From Photobacterium lutimaris (GTDB lineage: Bacteria; Pseudomonadota; Gammaproteobacteria; Enterobacterales; Vibrionaceae), in the NCBI RefSeq assembly GCF_003025555.1, contig NZ_PYMH01000001.1, positions 434,001 through 498,000 on the forward strand: 64,000 nt of DNA. The letters are read 5' to 3'. Position 1 is the first letter of the stretch. Each line of letters starts with the position of its first letter. Position numbers and translations under genes: made by a program. Below the pieces are notes generated by a model. That model was not told where the DNA came from. It saw only the letters and a program-made list of their open reading frames with translations, and made no database searches. Of this stretch, positions 44,245 through 52,454 are shown piece by piece.

Positions 44245-44691
44245 ATGAGTGGTAAAGCACACTTTTTGACTGCTGAAGTCATCATGGTGACCTCTTTTCA
44301 AGATGCCGACCCAATGGGGGTGGTATACCACGGAAACTATTTCCGCTTTTTTGAAGAGGCTCGTCGGGTTTTGATGAACAAGCTCAATTATGGCTATAGG
44401 GAGATGCAGGAGTCTGGTTTTATATGGCCAATTATTGAGACCCATGTGAAATATGTCAGGCCTATTCCGTTTAACCATGAAATTCAGGTGGTGGCCACAT
44501 TGAAGGAATGGGAAAACCGCTTGCGAGTGGATTATGTGATCACGGATGCCCGCAGTGGAGAGCGGTTGACGAAAGCATATACCATGCAAGTCGCCGTCAG
44601 GGCTGACGATGGCGAAATGTGCTTGGCTTCACCGGCCGTTTTTACGGATAAAGTCGAGGCGTGGTATGCAAACGCGGTGTCAGCAGCTTAG
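44245..44691 (+). CDS. Hotdog-fold acyl-CoA/ACP thioesterase (YbgC/4HBT type)
   Basis: A 148-residue thioesterase. The 4-hydroxybenzoyl-CoA thioesterase signature SFQDADPMGVVYHGNYFRFF contains the catalytic Asp, and the following helix is EEARRVLMNKL. Its usual role would be to release or edit acyl chains from the carrier protein. The ATG is four bases after the ammonia-lyase stop, so the genes are tightly linked. A gap of 104 bases with a possible promoter follows before the ketosynthase. Confidence 0.9.
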   Translation: MSGKAHFLTAEVIMVTSFQDADPMGVVYHGNYFRFFEEARRVLMNKLNYGYREMQESGFIWPIIETHVKYVRPIPFNHEIQVVATLKEWENRLRVDYVITDARSGERLTKAYTMQVAVRADDGEMCLASPAVFTDKVEAWYANAVSAA

Positions 44692-44711
44692 TACTGGTCT
44701 AAACGGTTGGA

Positions 44712-44739
44712 TTGACAACCTGCTTAGGTACAGAATAAG
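44712..44739 (+). promoter_or_regulatory. Possible internal sigma-70 promoter
   Basis: TTGACA (44712-44717), a 16-base spacer and AATAAG (44734-44739). The -35 is perfect, the -10 weak. It would start a second transcript with the ketosynthase, dehydratase and ketoreductase genes. Confidence 0.3.
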
Positions 44740-44795
44740 TGCTTTATATAAATAAAAACAATATCTTATATTCAGTAAGGATGTGAGGTTTCACG

Positions 44796-46028
44796 ATGAC
44801 AATAGCTTTATCAAATTACCGCTCTGCACCAGTCTATATTCATAGCTGTGGCTTTCACTCAGCATTGGGTTCGAGCCACGCACAAATACACGCCCGGCTC
44901 CAAGCGGGTAAGTCGCCTGATATGCTGGCTGTGTCGGGTTGGTTGAACAATGGCTCAGAGACCGTAGTAGGTAAAGCCATGGGGGATAAGCCCGTTATTC
45001 CTGAGCACATTAATCAGCATGATACGAGCAACAACCAACTTGCGCTGTCAGCACTTCAACAGATTGAACCGTCAGTTAGGCAGGCCATCGCAAAGTATGG
45101 TGCCGAACGTGTCGCGGTGGTGGTCGGAACCAGTACGTCCGGTATTGCCACTGGCGAAGAGGCCCTTAGTGACTATCTCAAGGAGGGGCAATTCCCGCCA
45201 AGCTACCACTATCAGCAGCAAGAGGTAGGGAATTTGGGAGAATTTGTGGCGGATTACTTACGAGTTCACGGTCCTGTTTACACTGTATCGACGGCTTGCT
45301 CATCCAGTGGACGGGTTTTCCTCTCGGCTAGGCGCCTTCTCAATGCTGGTATTGTCGATGCTGTCGTAGTCGGTGGTGCTGATTCACTATGCAAGTTAAC
45401 CCTAAATGGCTTCAATGGCTTGGAGGCATTATCAAATACCTTATGCCTCCCATTCAGCGAAAAAAGGCAAGGTATCAATATTGGGGAGGGGGCGTCTTTC
45501 ATGTTGTTATCCCTAAGCGCCAGTGATTCAGTTTGTGATGATGCCGTTCCTCCTATTGCTTTTTTAGGCGGAGGTGAAAGCTCGGATGCCCATCATATCT
45601 CGGCACCGCACCCAGAAGGAGAGGGGGCGGAGGCGGCAATGAGAAATGCATTGAAAGATGCTGGAATTTCCCCACAAGACATTGGCTACATCAATGCGCA
45701 CGGTACTGCCACACCGCTTAATGATGCGATGGAAGCGAAAGCGATCTTTAGGGTATTTCAAGACAAGGTGCCTGTTAGCTCAACCAAGCCGCTTACCGGC
45801 CATACGCTTGGTGCTGCCGGAGCGGTAGAGGCGGCGATTTGCTGGCATATATTGCGTTATCGGCTCGACTTACCCCTACCGGTCAATCATGGTATTACCG
45901 ATCAACAACTTGCGCCTATCACCACCGTGACAGCGGGTATGTCGCTTGAACCGGCCGCGATCCTGAGTAATTCATTTGCCTTCGGTGGCAACAACATCAG
46001 TCTGATTTTTGGATATGCGCATGACTAA
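44796..46028 (+). CDS. 3-oxoacyl-ACP synthase (FabF/ApeO-type ketosynthase)
   Basis: A 410-residue condensing enzyme. The catalytic triad is complete: Cys168 in VSTACSSSGR, His302 in NAHGTATPLND and His336 in KPLTGHTLGAAGA, with the structural Lys331. It should elongate the aryl-primed chain with malonyl-ACP, probably as a heterodimer with the chain-length factor at 39.5 kb. The start is ATG at 44796 after GGATGTGAGG. The 3' end overlaps the dehydratase ATG by eight bases. It is the only full ketosynthase in the cluster. Confidence 0.93.
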   Translation: MTIALSNYRSAPVYIHSCGFHSALGSSHAQIHARLQAGKSPDMLAVSGWLNNGSETVVGKAMGDKPVIPEHINQHDTSNNQLALSALQQIEPSVRQAIAKYGAERVAVVVGTSTSGIATGEEALSDYLKEGQFPPSYHYQQQEVGNLGEFVADYLRVHGPVYTVSTACSSSGRVFLSARRLLNAGIVDAVVVGGADSLCKLTLNGFNGLEALSNTLCLPFSEKRQGINIGEGASFMLLSLSASDSVCDDAVPPIAFLGGGESSDAHHISAPHPEGEGAEAAMRNALKDAGISPQDIGYINAHGTATPLNDAMEAKAIFRVFQDKVPVSSTKPLTGHTLGAAGAVEAAICWHILRYRLDLPLPVNHGITDQQLAPITTVTAGMSLEPAAILSNSFAFGGNNISLIFGYAHD

Positions 46029-46485
46029 AATTCCGCACATACATCAGTTGTTGCCCCACGATCCACCTATGGCGCTTGTCGATGAACTGGTCGATGTGGG
46101 TGATACTTACGCCCATTGCCGCGTTACTATTTCTGAGCGCTGCCCGTATTTTTGCCGAAAGACGCGCAGTGTCCCCGGTTACGTCGGTATTGAGTTCATG
46201 GCTCAAACTGTTGCGGGTTGGTCTGGTTATCACTCATGGATACAGGGGGATAGCTCGCCTATCGGTTTCTTGTTGGGGAGCCGCCGTTACCAAGCGATTC
46301 GTAGTAGTTTTGACGAAAATGAGGTGCTGGACATCTATACCGAACAAATTATGGAGAATAAAAGTATGGCGGTATTTTCTTGTCGCATTGAACATCAAGG
46401 GACGGTTATTGCCTCCAGCCAACTGAATGTTTTTGTCCCTAGCCCGGAAAAATTAGAGCAAATGTTAGAGAGGTCCCATTCATGA
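46021..46485 (+). CDS. FabZ/FabA-like dehydratase 2 (ApeP-type)
   Basis: A 154-residue hotdog dehydratase. It has HIHQLLPHDPPMALVDELVD, the N-terminal pattern of FabA/FabZ-like proteins, the central-helix segment VGIEFMAQTVAGWSGYHSW and the strand SSPIGFLLGSRRYQAI. This type pairs with the shorter dehydratase in aryl polyene systems. The ATG at 46021 overlaps the ketosynthase stop, and the stop overlaps the ketoreductase ATG, so the three genes are translationally coupled. An ATG two codons upstream is possible. Confidence 0.88.
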   Translation: MTKIPHIHQLLPHDPPMALVDELVDVGDTYAHCRVTISERCPYFCRKTRSVPGYVGIEFMAQTVAGWSGYHSWIQGDSSPIGFLLGSRRYQAIRSSFDENEVLDIYTEQIMENKSMAVFSCRIEHQGTVIASSQLNVFVPSPEKLEQMLERSHS

Positions 46486-47207
46486 CGAGACAAGTTTTAG
46501 TGACTGGTGCGAGTAAGGGAATCGGACGTGCGATTGCAACGCAGCTTGCCAAAGATGGCTTTTCTATCGTCGTCCATTATATGAGCGATGAAGCCGGTGC
46601 TGCCGCCACCTTGCAAGAAATCGTGACTGCCGGCGGCAACGGAAGATTACTGCCATTTGATATCAGTGATCGCGAACAATGCAGAGAACAGATTGAGCAG
46701 GATATTGCACAGAATGGGGCTTATTATGGTGTAGTCAGTAATGCGGGGATTACTCGTGATACGGCATTCCCTGCGATGACGGCAGAAGAGTGGGATGGGG
46801 TTATCCATACCAACCTAGATAGTTTTTACAACGTATTGCACCCTTGCGTAATGCCGATGGTACGATTGCGTAAAGGGGGACGAATTATCACGGTAGCTTC
46901 GGTATCGGGCATTATGGGGAACCGCGGTCAGACAAATTACAGTGCAGCGAAAGCCGGGGTCATCGGCGCAACAAAGTCTCTAGCGCTTGAGCTTGCAAAA
47001 CGCAATATCACCGCCAACTGTGTTGCCCCTGGGCTCATTGACACCGGCATGGTTGATGAAACGGTAAAACAGCACGCGCTACCTCAGGTGCCCATGCGTA
47101 GGATGGGCGAGCCGGAAGACGTTGCGGGGCTGGTGAGCTATCTCATGTCGGATAGGGCTAACTATATCACTCGGCAGGTTATCTCAGTTAATGGCGGTTT
47201 AATATGA
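46482..47207 (+). CDS. 3-oxoacyl-ACP reductase (FabG/ApeQ-type)
   Basis: A 241-residue short-chain dehydrogenase. The NADPH-binding loop is VTGASKGIGRA (8-18), the NAG motif is VSNAGITRDT, the catalytic Ser140/142-Tyr153-Lys157 set is in ASVSGIMGNRGQTNYSAAKAG, and the C-terminal ITRQVISVNGG is FabG-like. It reduces the beta-keto group made by the ketosynthase; dehydration then gives the conjugated double bond. The start overlaps the preceding stop (ATGA). It is the last gene of the cluster; no enoyl reductase is present, consistent with a polyene product. Confidence 0.94.
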   Translation: MTRQVLVTGASKGIGRAIATQLAKDGFSIVVHYMSDEAGAAATLQEIVTAGGNGRLLPFDISDREQCREQIEQDIAQNGAYYGVVSNAGITRDTAFPAMTAEEWDGVIHTNLDSFYNVLHPCVMPMVRLRKGGRIITVASVSGIMGNRGQTNYSAAKAGVIGATKSLALELAKRNITANCVAPGLIDTGMVDETVKQHALPQVPMRRMGEPEDVAGLVSYLMSDRANYITRQVISVNGGLI

Positions 47208-47223
47208 CACGTGATGTAACAGA

Positions 47224-47272
47224 GGGTAGTACTGGCAGCAAAAAATAGCCTGTTGATCGTTGCAGACTACCC
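47224..47272. repeat. Inverted repeat between convergent gene clusters
   Basis: GGGTAGT (47224-47230) pairs with ACTACCC (47266-47272) around an imperfectly paired loop. One arm overlaps the stop codon of the exporter gene. It may end transcription from either side, but no T run is present. Confidence 0.35.
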
Positions 47273-49408
47273 CTTCATCGTCTGAATGACTTTGTCAGGG
47301 AAGCCGAAATACTTTTGCGCCCCCTCATTGTCAAGCAATAGGCAGCTGGTGGATGCTGCAATATAGGCTTTGTCATTGGTGGTATAGATCACCGTGGCAT
47401 CGGCGAGTTTTTCAGTAAACAGCTTGTTGATGTACTTGGTGAATTCCTTCTCTCCGCCTACAAACGGTTCGTCGATAATAATGATCCCTTGGTCACAGCT
47501 GCCAAGTCCCAGAGCCATTCGTAGTAATTGCTGGACACCATTGGGCAGTTGCTGGACAAACTCCGACGACATTTGTGTTTGCAGTCCATCAGGCAGCCAA
47601 GGGTGCAGGTCGAAAAACTCAACGGTTTCCTTCATCTGCGCAGTAGAAATGACGCCGTCATGAATGATGAAGTTGGATTCCAGTGTGCCATCGAAGATAT
47701 GCAGCTCAAATGGAATGTAGTTAATGGCTTTTCTATATCGGTAATTATTGAATTGTTTGATGTTGTATCCGTCCAGTAAAACATTCCCCTGATAGCGCTC
47801 TTCGAGTCCGGCCAAAATGGACAGTAAGGTGGTTTTCCCTGAGCCTGAGCCACCGGAAATCGAAATTTTATCGCCGGGTTGGGCGGTGAAGGCCAAGTTG
47901 GTGAGCCCCGTTGCCGCTCCTTGATATCGGTGGGTAAGGCCGGAAATCGTGATGTTTCCTTTAAACTGGCGGATTGGCGGGCTGCTTTCCAATGAATGAC
48001 GATCATCGTTGAGTGACATCAACGCATTGATCTGTGTACTGGCAGATTTAATGGTCTTGAATTTGGTGATCGCATTATAGATCCCCATAATTGGCCCCAG
48101 GGCCTTCCAGACCAAGATGATGATCGCCAACATAGCTCCGGCATCGGTTTCTCCTGCCATCACGCCAATAACCGCAGTGACAATACTGGCTGTACCTATC
48201 GCCTGTATCAAGCCTTGGCCCATTGCTTGGATCTTACCATTGGTTACCGAAACGCCTTTTGCATCCTCCAAACTTTGCTCATGGGCGGCTTGGAAGCGTG
48301 AGCGGATCACCCTGATGAGCGGAAGCCCCTGAATACTGCTGATACTTCTTAGCAATTCATTCCATTGATAAGACACCATGGCGTTGGCTCGGGAGCTTCT
48401 TGAGGTAGCTTGGTTGTAGATGTAGCGAGCGTAGACACAGAAAAAAAGCATCAGTGCAATTCCCGCCAGCACGGTGAGCGCCGCAGTGCCCGAGATAATA
48501 GTAATAGCCATAATAAAGATGATCACAAATGGCATATCGAAATAGCTGAGCGAAGACTCAGCGGTAACCAGTTTCCTGAACTGGTCGATATCTTTCAGTC
48601 TTGCCAGCTGAGAAGATACACCGGCAGATGACGTCATGGAGTAGGGGAGCCATAACAACTTACTGATGACATTGCGCGATATATGGGTAGCGAGATCCTT
48701 GCCTGATGTTGCCAAGATATTCATCCGCATCCGTTTGAAAGCGTACTCAGAAAGCGCAAGAAAAACCGCAAATCCGGTAAGCCAGAATAACGTTGATTCT
48801 GAGCCCGAGCTTAACGCAAAACTGTAGACCCCCATGATAAAGAACGGTTGCATTGCACCGAGCACATTAATGATTAAGCTCAGTAGAAGCAGACTCTTGA
48901 TTTCATTGTTGTAACGATAGAACGCATATTTTATCCAGTTAGATTTGTCCTGCGATTCCGGTGGCGGCTCTCGAAATATTTTCGAGTAGTTTGAAATCTC
49001 GCATACCGTGCAGCTGTCGTTTGTCAGCGGGTGTTCAATGACAATATTGTTGCGGTAATCAAACAGTTTAGCTTGACCGTTTTCAATGCCGAGGAAAATG
49101 GTGCAGACGTTATCGAACTGGACAAAAGCGGGGGTTGAGACGCTCTTAAGCTGATGCATGGTGGTTAGTTGCCGAACATCACACTCATAATCAAGCCGTG
49201 ACAGGGTGGCGGCAAAACTGTCGATATCCTGACTTCTTGGGGCAAAAGCATCACTGAGGATCTCCGGGGTACCCTCCCACTGCAGTGTGACTAAGGTATA
49301 GGCCAAACCAAGCAATGCCGGAGACGCTTTGTATCGTTCCCCGAACTTGGCAGAGCCGAAGTCGCCCAGTCGTTCTTCGATATTGCTGAAATCAATTAAT
49401 ACACTCAT
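47267..49408 (-). CDS. Type I secretion ABC exporter, half-transporter 2 (with C39-like domain)
   Basis: A 713-residue exporter. An N-terminal region of about 150 residues has the C39-peptidase-like arrangement without the catalytic Cys, as in T1SS exporters of large proteins. Membrane segments span about 165-450. The nucleotide domain has an intact Walker A (SGGSGSGKTTLL) and Walker B with catalytic Glu (IIIIDEPFVGG). The signature is altered (LPNGVQQLL in place of LSGGQ) and the switch His is missing (TTNDKAY). The ATG overlaps the stop of the preceding ABC gene, implying assembly of a heterodimer. It presumably exports the divergent 1814-residue protein. Confidence 0.88.
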   Translation of the reverse strand: MSVLIDFSNIEERLGDFGSAKFGERYKASPALLGLAYTLVTLQWEGTPEILSDAFAPRSQDIDSFAATLSRLDYECDVRQLTTMHQLKSVSTPAFVQFDNVCTIFLGIENGQAKLFDYRNNIVIEHPLTNDSCTVCEISNYSKIFREPPPESQDKSNWIKYAFYRYNNEIKSLLLLSLIINVLGAMQPFFIMGVYSFALSSGSESTLFWLTGFAVFLALSEYAFKRMRMNILATSGKDLATHISRNVISKLLWLPYSMTSSAGVSSQLARLKDIDQFRKLVTAESSLSYFDMPFVIIFIMAITIISGTAALTVLAGIALMLFFCVYARYIYNQATSRSSRANAMVSYQWNELLRSISSIQGLPLIRVIRSRFQAAHEQSLEDAKGVSVTNGKIQAMGQGLIQAIGTASIVTAVIGVMAGETDAGAMLAIIILVWKALGPIMGIYNAITKFKTIKSASTQINALMSLNDDRHSLESSPPIRQFKGNITISGLTHRYQGAATGLTNLAFTAQPGDKISISGGSGSGKTTLLSILAGLEERYQGNVLLDGYNIKQFNNYRYRKAINYIPFELHIFDGTLESNFIIHDGVISTAQMKETVEFFDLHPWLPDGLQTQMSSEFVQQLPNGVQQLLRMALGLGSCDQGIIIIDEPFVGGEKEFTKYINKLFTEKLADATVIYTTNDKAYIAASTSCLLLDNEGAQKYFGFPDKVIQTMKG

Positions 49409-51012
49409 GCGGCAACCCTAGATACAAGTTTGTGGCGAACCAAACCGGGATCGAGTTGCCCCAATTTGTTGCTGACTATAATGCAGATGAAGTTGTTGGC
49501 TTTCGGAGTGATACAGGCGAGTAGCAAGCGAGCAAATTGCTCGTCATACACCATATCAATGTCGTCGATAAGCAATACGGGCTTATTACTCAACAACGCC
49601 CTAACGATGAGCAAAGCAAACCGAACTTGGCGTGAGAACGGCAGCTGGCTATGGCTTGAAATCTTGGTATAGAAACCGTTTTTAAGGCCATCAATTTTAT
49701 GTTTTATTGCGAGGTTTTCACAGAGTGAAAAGGCCGCACTATTCAGGTGAGGTTGGAAGCAGGTGAGATTGTCAATGATTGTTCCTTCGACCAACGCGGA
49801 GTGCTTGTCGACCTTGATAACGTTGTGACGCCATTTTGCGTAGTCAATCTCATCAGCTAGCTTGTCGTTGATGATAAAAGCCAGGTTATCATCGTGGCTA
49901 TCACGGGTAAGGCATCGCAAGAGGTGGCTTTTACCACTGCCACTAGAGCCTGTAAGCAGATTGATCTCACCGGTTGCAAAAGACATCGCTGGGGTACCCG
50001 TTGTTACATTACTGTTTATTGGCGTGATCGATATAGTGTTGATGGTTTTCTCAGCATGCGAAGCATGATTGAGTGATTCAAGTTCGAGCACCTCAGCGAT
50101 GCGTTTAACGTTGAGTTGATTGGTTCTCCAGCGGCTAAGTGTACGCATCACTTGTTGGTAGGGGGCGAAGTAGCGGTTGGTAAGCAGAATGACGGCAGCC
50201 ATGACTCCTTGGCTAATTTCCATGTTGATGACCGCTAATGCACACAGAACGACGACAATGGCGACTGAAAGTTGTTGGATCACGTTGAGGATTAAATTGA
50301 ATGACGACTCCAGGCGTTCATAGGTAATACTTTGGTCTTCCCGCTCACCGATCATTTCGACCATCACACTTTCGATACGGTACTCCATGGTGCGACTTTT
50401 GATATCCAATGGATTTGAAACGATCTCGATAATTTTGGAATTAGTCAGGCCCTCGATATCTGAGCGTTGAGAAAGCACGTCGACACGGCGCTGTGATAAA
50501 TGGCGAGCAGCAAAAAACAGTACGGTCGATGCTGCAATGAGTGCTAACCCCGCCCAGACGTTGATCAGCAGAATAATCAATACTGTGATGGCACTGGTGC
50601 CAGCGTTGATCATGGCTTTTATGGTTTCACCGCCGAAAAACTGCTTAATATCGGAAATGGTGGCGATGCGCTCTAAATATTCCCCCATTTCCCGTTGGTT
50701 GAAACGCTCTATATTGGCAGCACAGATGGCCAAGAAAACCCGATTGGTCAACTGGCCTTCAAAGTGCTTCATGATTACCGAGACTAAATGCTCTTCTTGC
50801 CGCTTGAGTTGGTAGTCGAGAAAAATGGCAATCAAAATGATGGCAAACAGCAGCATCAGTGAATGGGTTGACTGGTTTGGCAAGATACGATCAAAAATGA
50901 TCAGGATCGAAAAAGGCAGCACCAAGCCCAACAGGGTGGTCATCAAGGTTGAGAACAACAAATACAATTTGTCCAATGGACTGATTTTACGAGTAAATGG
51001 TTGGCTTTTCAT
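49405..51012 (-). CDS. Type I secretion ABC exporter, half-transporter 1 (degenerate ATPase)
   Basis: A 535-residue half-transporter without the C39-like domain. Membrane segments run from the N-terminus (LYLLFSTLMTTLLGLVLPFS) to about residue 290. The nucleotide domain keeps Walker A (TGSSGSGKSHLL), but Walker B ends in Asp-Asp (VLLIDDIDM) instead of Asp-Glu, and the signature reads LPFSRQVRF. It is therefore probably the catalytically weak partner of a heterodimer with the next gene. The ATG at 51012 has GGAG seven bases upstream and follows the outer-membrane channel gene by 11 bases. Confidence 0.87.
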   Translation of the reverse strand: MKSQPFTRKISPLDKLYLLFSTLMTTLLGLVLPFSILIIFDRILPNQSTHSLMLLFAIILIAIFLDYQLKRQEEHLVSVIMKHFEGQLTNRVFLAICAANIERFNQREMGEYLERIATISDIKQFFGGETIKAMINAGTSAITVLIILLINVWAGLALIAASTVLFFAARHLSQRRVDVLSQRSDIEGLTNSKIIEIVSNPLDIKSRTMEYRIESVMVEMIGEREDQSITYERLESSFNLILNVIQQLSVAIVVVLCALAVINMEISQGVMAAVILLTNRYFAPYQQVMRTLSRWRTNQLNVKRIAEVLELESLNHASHAEKTINTISITPINSNVTTGTPAMSFATGEINLLTGSSGSGKSHLLRCLTRDSHDDNLAFIINDKLADEIDYAKWRHNVIKVDKHSALVEGTIIDNLTCFQPHLNSAAFSLCENLAIKHKIDGLKNGFYTKISSHSQLPFSRQVRFALLIVRALLSNKPVLLIDDIDMVYDEQFARLLLACITPKANNFICIIVSNKLGQLDPGLVRHKLVSRVAA

Positions 51013-51023
51013 TACTTACTCCG

Positions 51024-52454
51024 TCATTGGGCCATCAGGTGAAGTGGAATAGGCGATTGGGAACTGTTGTCATTCATCGGTGACATCTGCTCGGCGATTT
51101 TGCCGACCGTGGCCATATTGAGGTTACCGATCCGTTCGTTGAGCTGAATGAGGTTGATGACATAGTCATACCGGGCACTTTCGTAATCTCGGATACTGCT
51201 ATACAACTTACTCTCAGCTGAAAGCAGGTCTGTAATGGTGCGGGTGCCTAACTTATGAGCTTTTTGGATACCGATATACGAGGCGTAGTTGGCTTGAATT
51301 ATCGTCGTCAGGCTGGAGAGCGATGCCGAAAAGTCATTGATGCTGTATATAAACTCTTCGAACTGCTGCTGACTGAGGTTTTTGCTATCTTGTAGGTCGA
51401 TTTCCGTTCGGTCAATATCAACTTTATTTTGTTGATAACGGTAGTAATCACGGCCGCCATTCAAAATAGGTACATCTAGAGTGAGGGTGTATACCGTTTC
51501 TTCTGTGACACCTTTGTCAGGATAAAGCTTGGCTGATGCATCATTGGTATCGTCATAGGTATAGCCAATGCTGCCTTTAACAGAGGGGGCGAAAGTCGCG
51601 CCGGTTTGTTTTAATACCTGACGGCTTTTGTTGACCGCTTGCTTGGCAATTAACAAGCTGAGATCGGACGAGTACATAATATTGTTGAGCTCAGTCTGAC
51701 GGCCCGGTGAAATGGCTTCAAATTGTATGCTTGATTGCAGATCGAAGCCTGGTTTGAGCGGCTGTTGAACAATATTGGCAAGGTCGTTGAGTATGATGCG
51801 CTGATCCTTCCTTAGGGTACGTAAGCTGTTAGCTGTTCTTTCTTTTTGCGCTAGCACTTCATAACGTTCGGTGCCTGCCACATTCCCTAATTCAATGTTG
51901 CGGCTGATCAGCGTCAGCCGGGATTCAGATGATTCCAATTCAGCTTGAGTTGCTCGGATCTGGGCTCGGTTTTTTAAATATTCGAAATAGGCGGTAGCGG
52001 CTTGGCGGATAATTTTCTGCCGGGTTTGTTCCGTCCTGAGCGATTCGATATCAATATCGGTCTGGGTACTTCTGTGCGAATAGATGTTCCCGAGATCCAA
52101 AAGGCTTTGGGTTAAGGTAACGTTCACGCCGTGATTGTTGTAGCTATTGCGGGTATTGGCACCGTTGTATTGATGGGTTGTACCGTCATTCCAGTTGGTA
52201 TTGGCTGACACATTCAGCGAAGGCAAGAAGTTCCCTCGATTAATATCCAGCTCATATTCAGTTGAAGCCAAATTTGTTTGGGCACTACTTAATGACAGAT
52301 TGCGCTGCAATGCTACATCAACCACATTGAGTAGATCGGCGGCATGTGCCGTAACTCCTAGCGACACACATACTGAGGCTACTAGCAATGCGCTTGCAGA
52401 ATTAGCAGATCTTCTTAATCGCCATGTATTTTTTAATAACTTTGATAATTTCAT
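51024..52454 (-). CDS. TolC/LapE-type outer membrane channel of type I secretion
   Basis: About 476 residues. The signal peptide region is MKLSKLLKNTWRLRRSANSA to TAHA. Two repeats of the TolC helix-strand pattern are seen (LLNVVDVALQRNLSLSSAQT, YEVLAQKERTANSLRTLRKD, and LGTRTITDLLSAESKLYSSI in the second half). It forms the outer-membrane exit duct with the HlyD-type adaptor and the ABC pair. The chosen ATG at 52454 gives a normal signal peptide and overlaps the kinase-like gene by 53 bases. An upstream ATG at 52481 has a better ribosome site (AGGA) and is the alternative. Confidence 0.88.
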   Translation of the reverse strand: MKLSKLLKNTWRLRRSANSASALLVASVCVSLGVTAHAADLLNVVDVALQRNLSLSSAQTNLASTEYELDINRGNFLPSLNVSANTNWNDGTTHQYNGANTRNSYNNHGVNVTLTQSLLDLGNIYSHRSTQTDIDIESLRTEQTRQKIIRQAATAYFEYLKNRAQIRATQAELESSESRLTLISRNIELGNVAGTERYEVLAQKERTANSLRTLRKDQRIILNDLANIVQQPLKPGFDLQSSIQFEAISPGRQTELNNIMYSSDLSLLIAKQAVNKSRQVLKQTGATFAPSVKGSIGYTYDDTNDASAKLYPDKGVTEETVYTLTLDVPILNGGRDYYRYQQNKVDIDRTEIDLQDSKNLSQQQFEEFIYSINDFSASLSSLTTIIQANYASYIGIQKAHKLGTRTITDLLSAESKLYSSIRDYESARYDYVINLIQLNERIGNLNMATVGKIAEQMSPMNDNSSQSPIPLHLMAQ

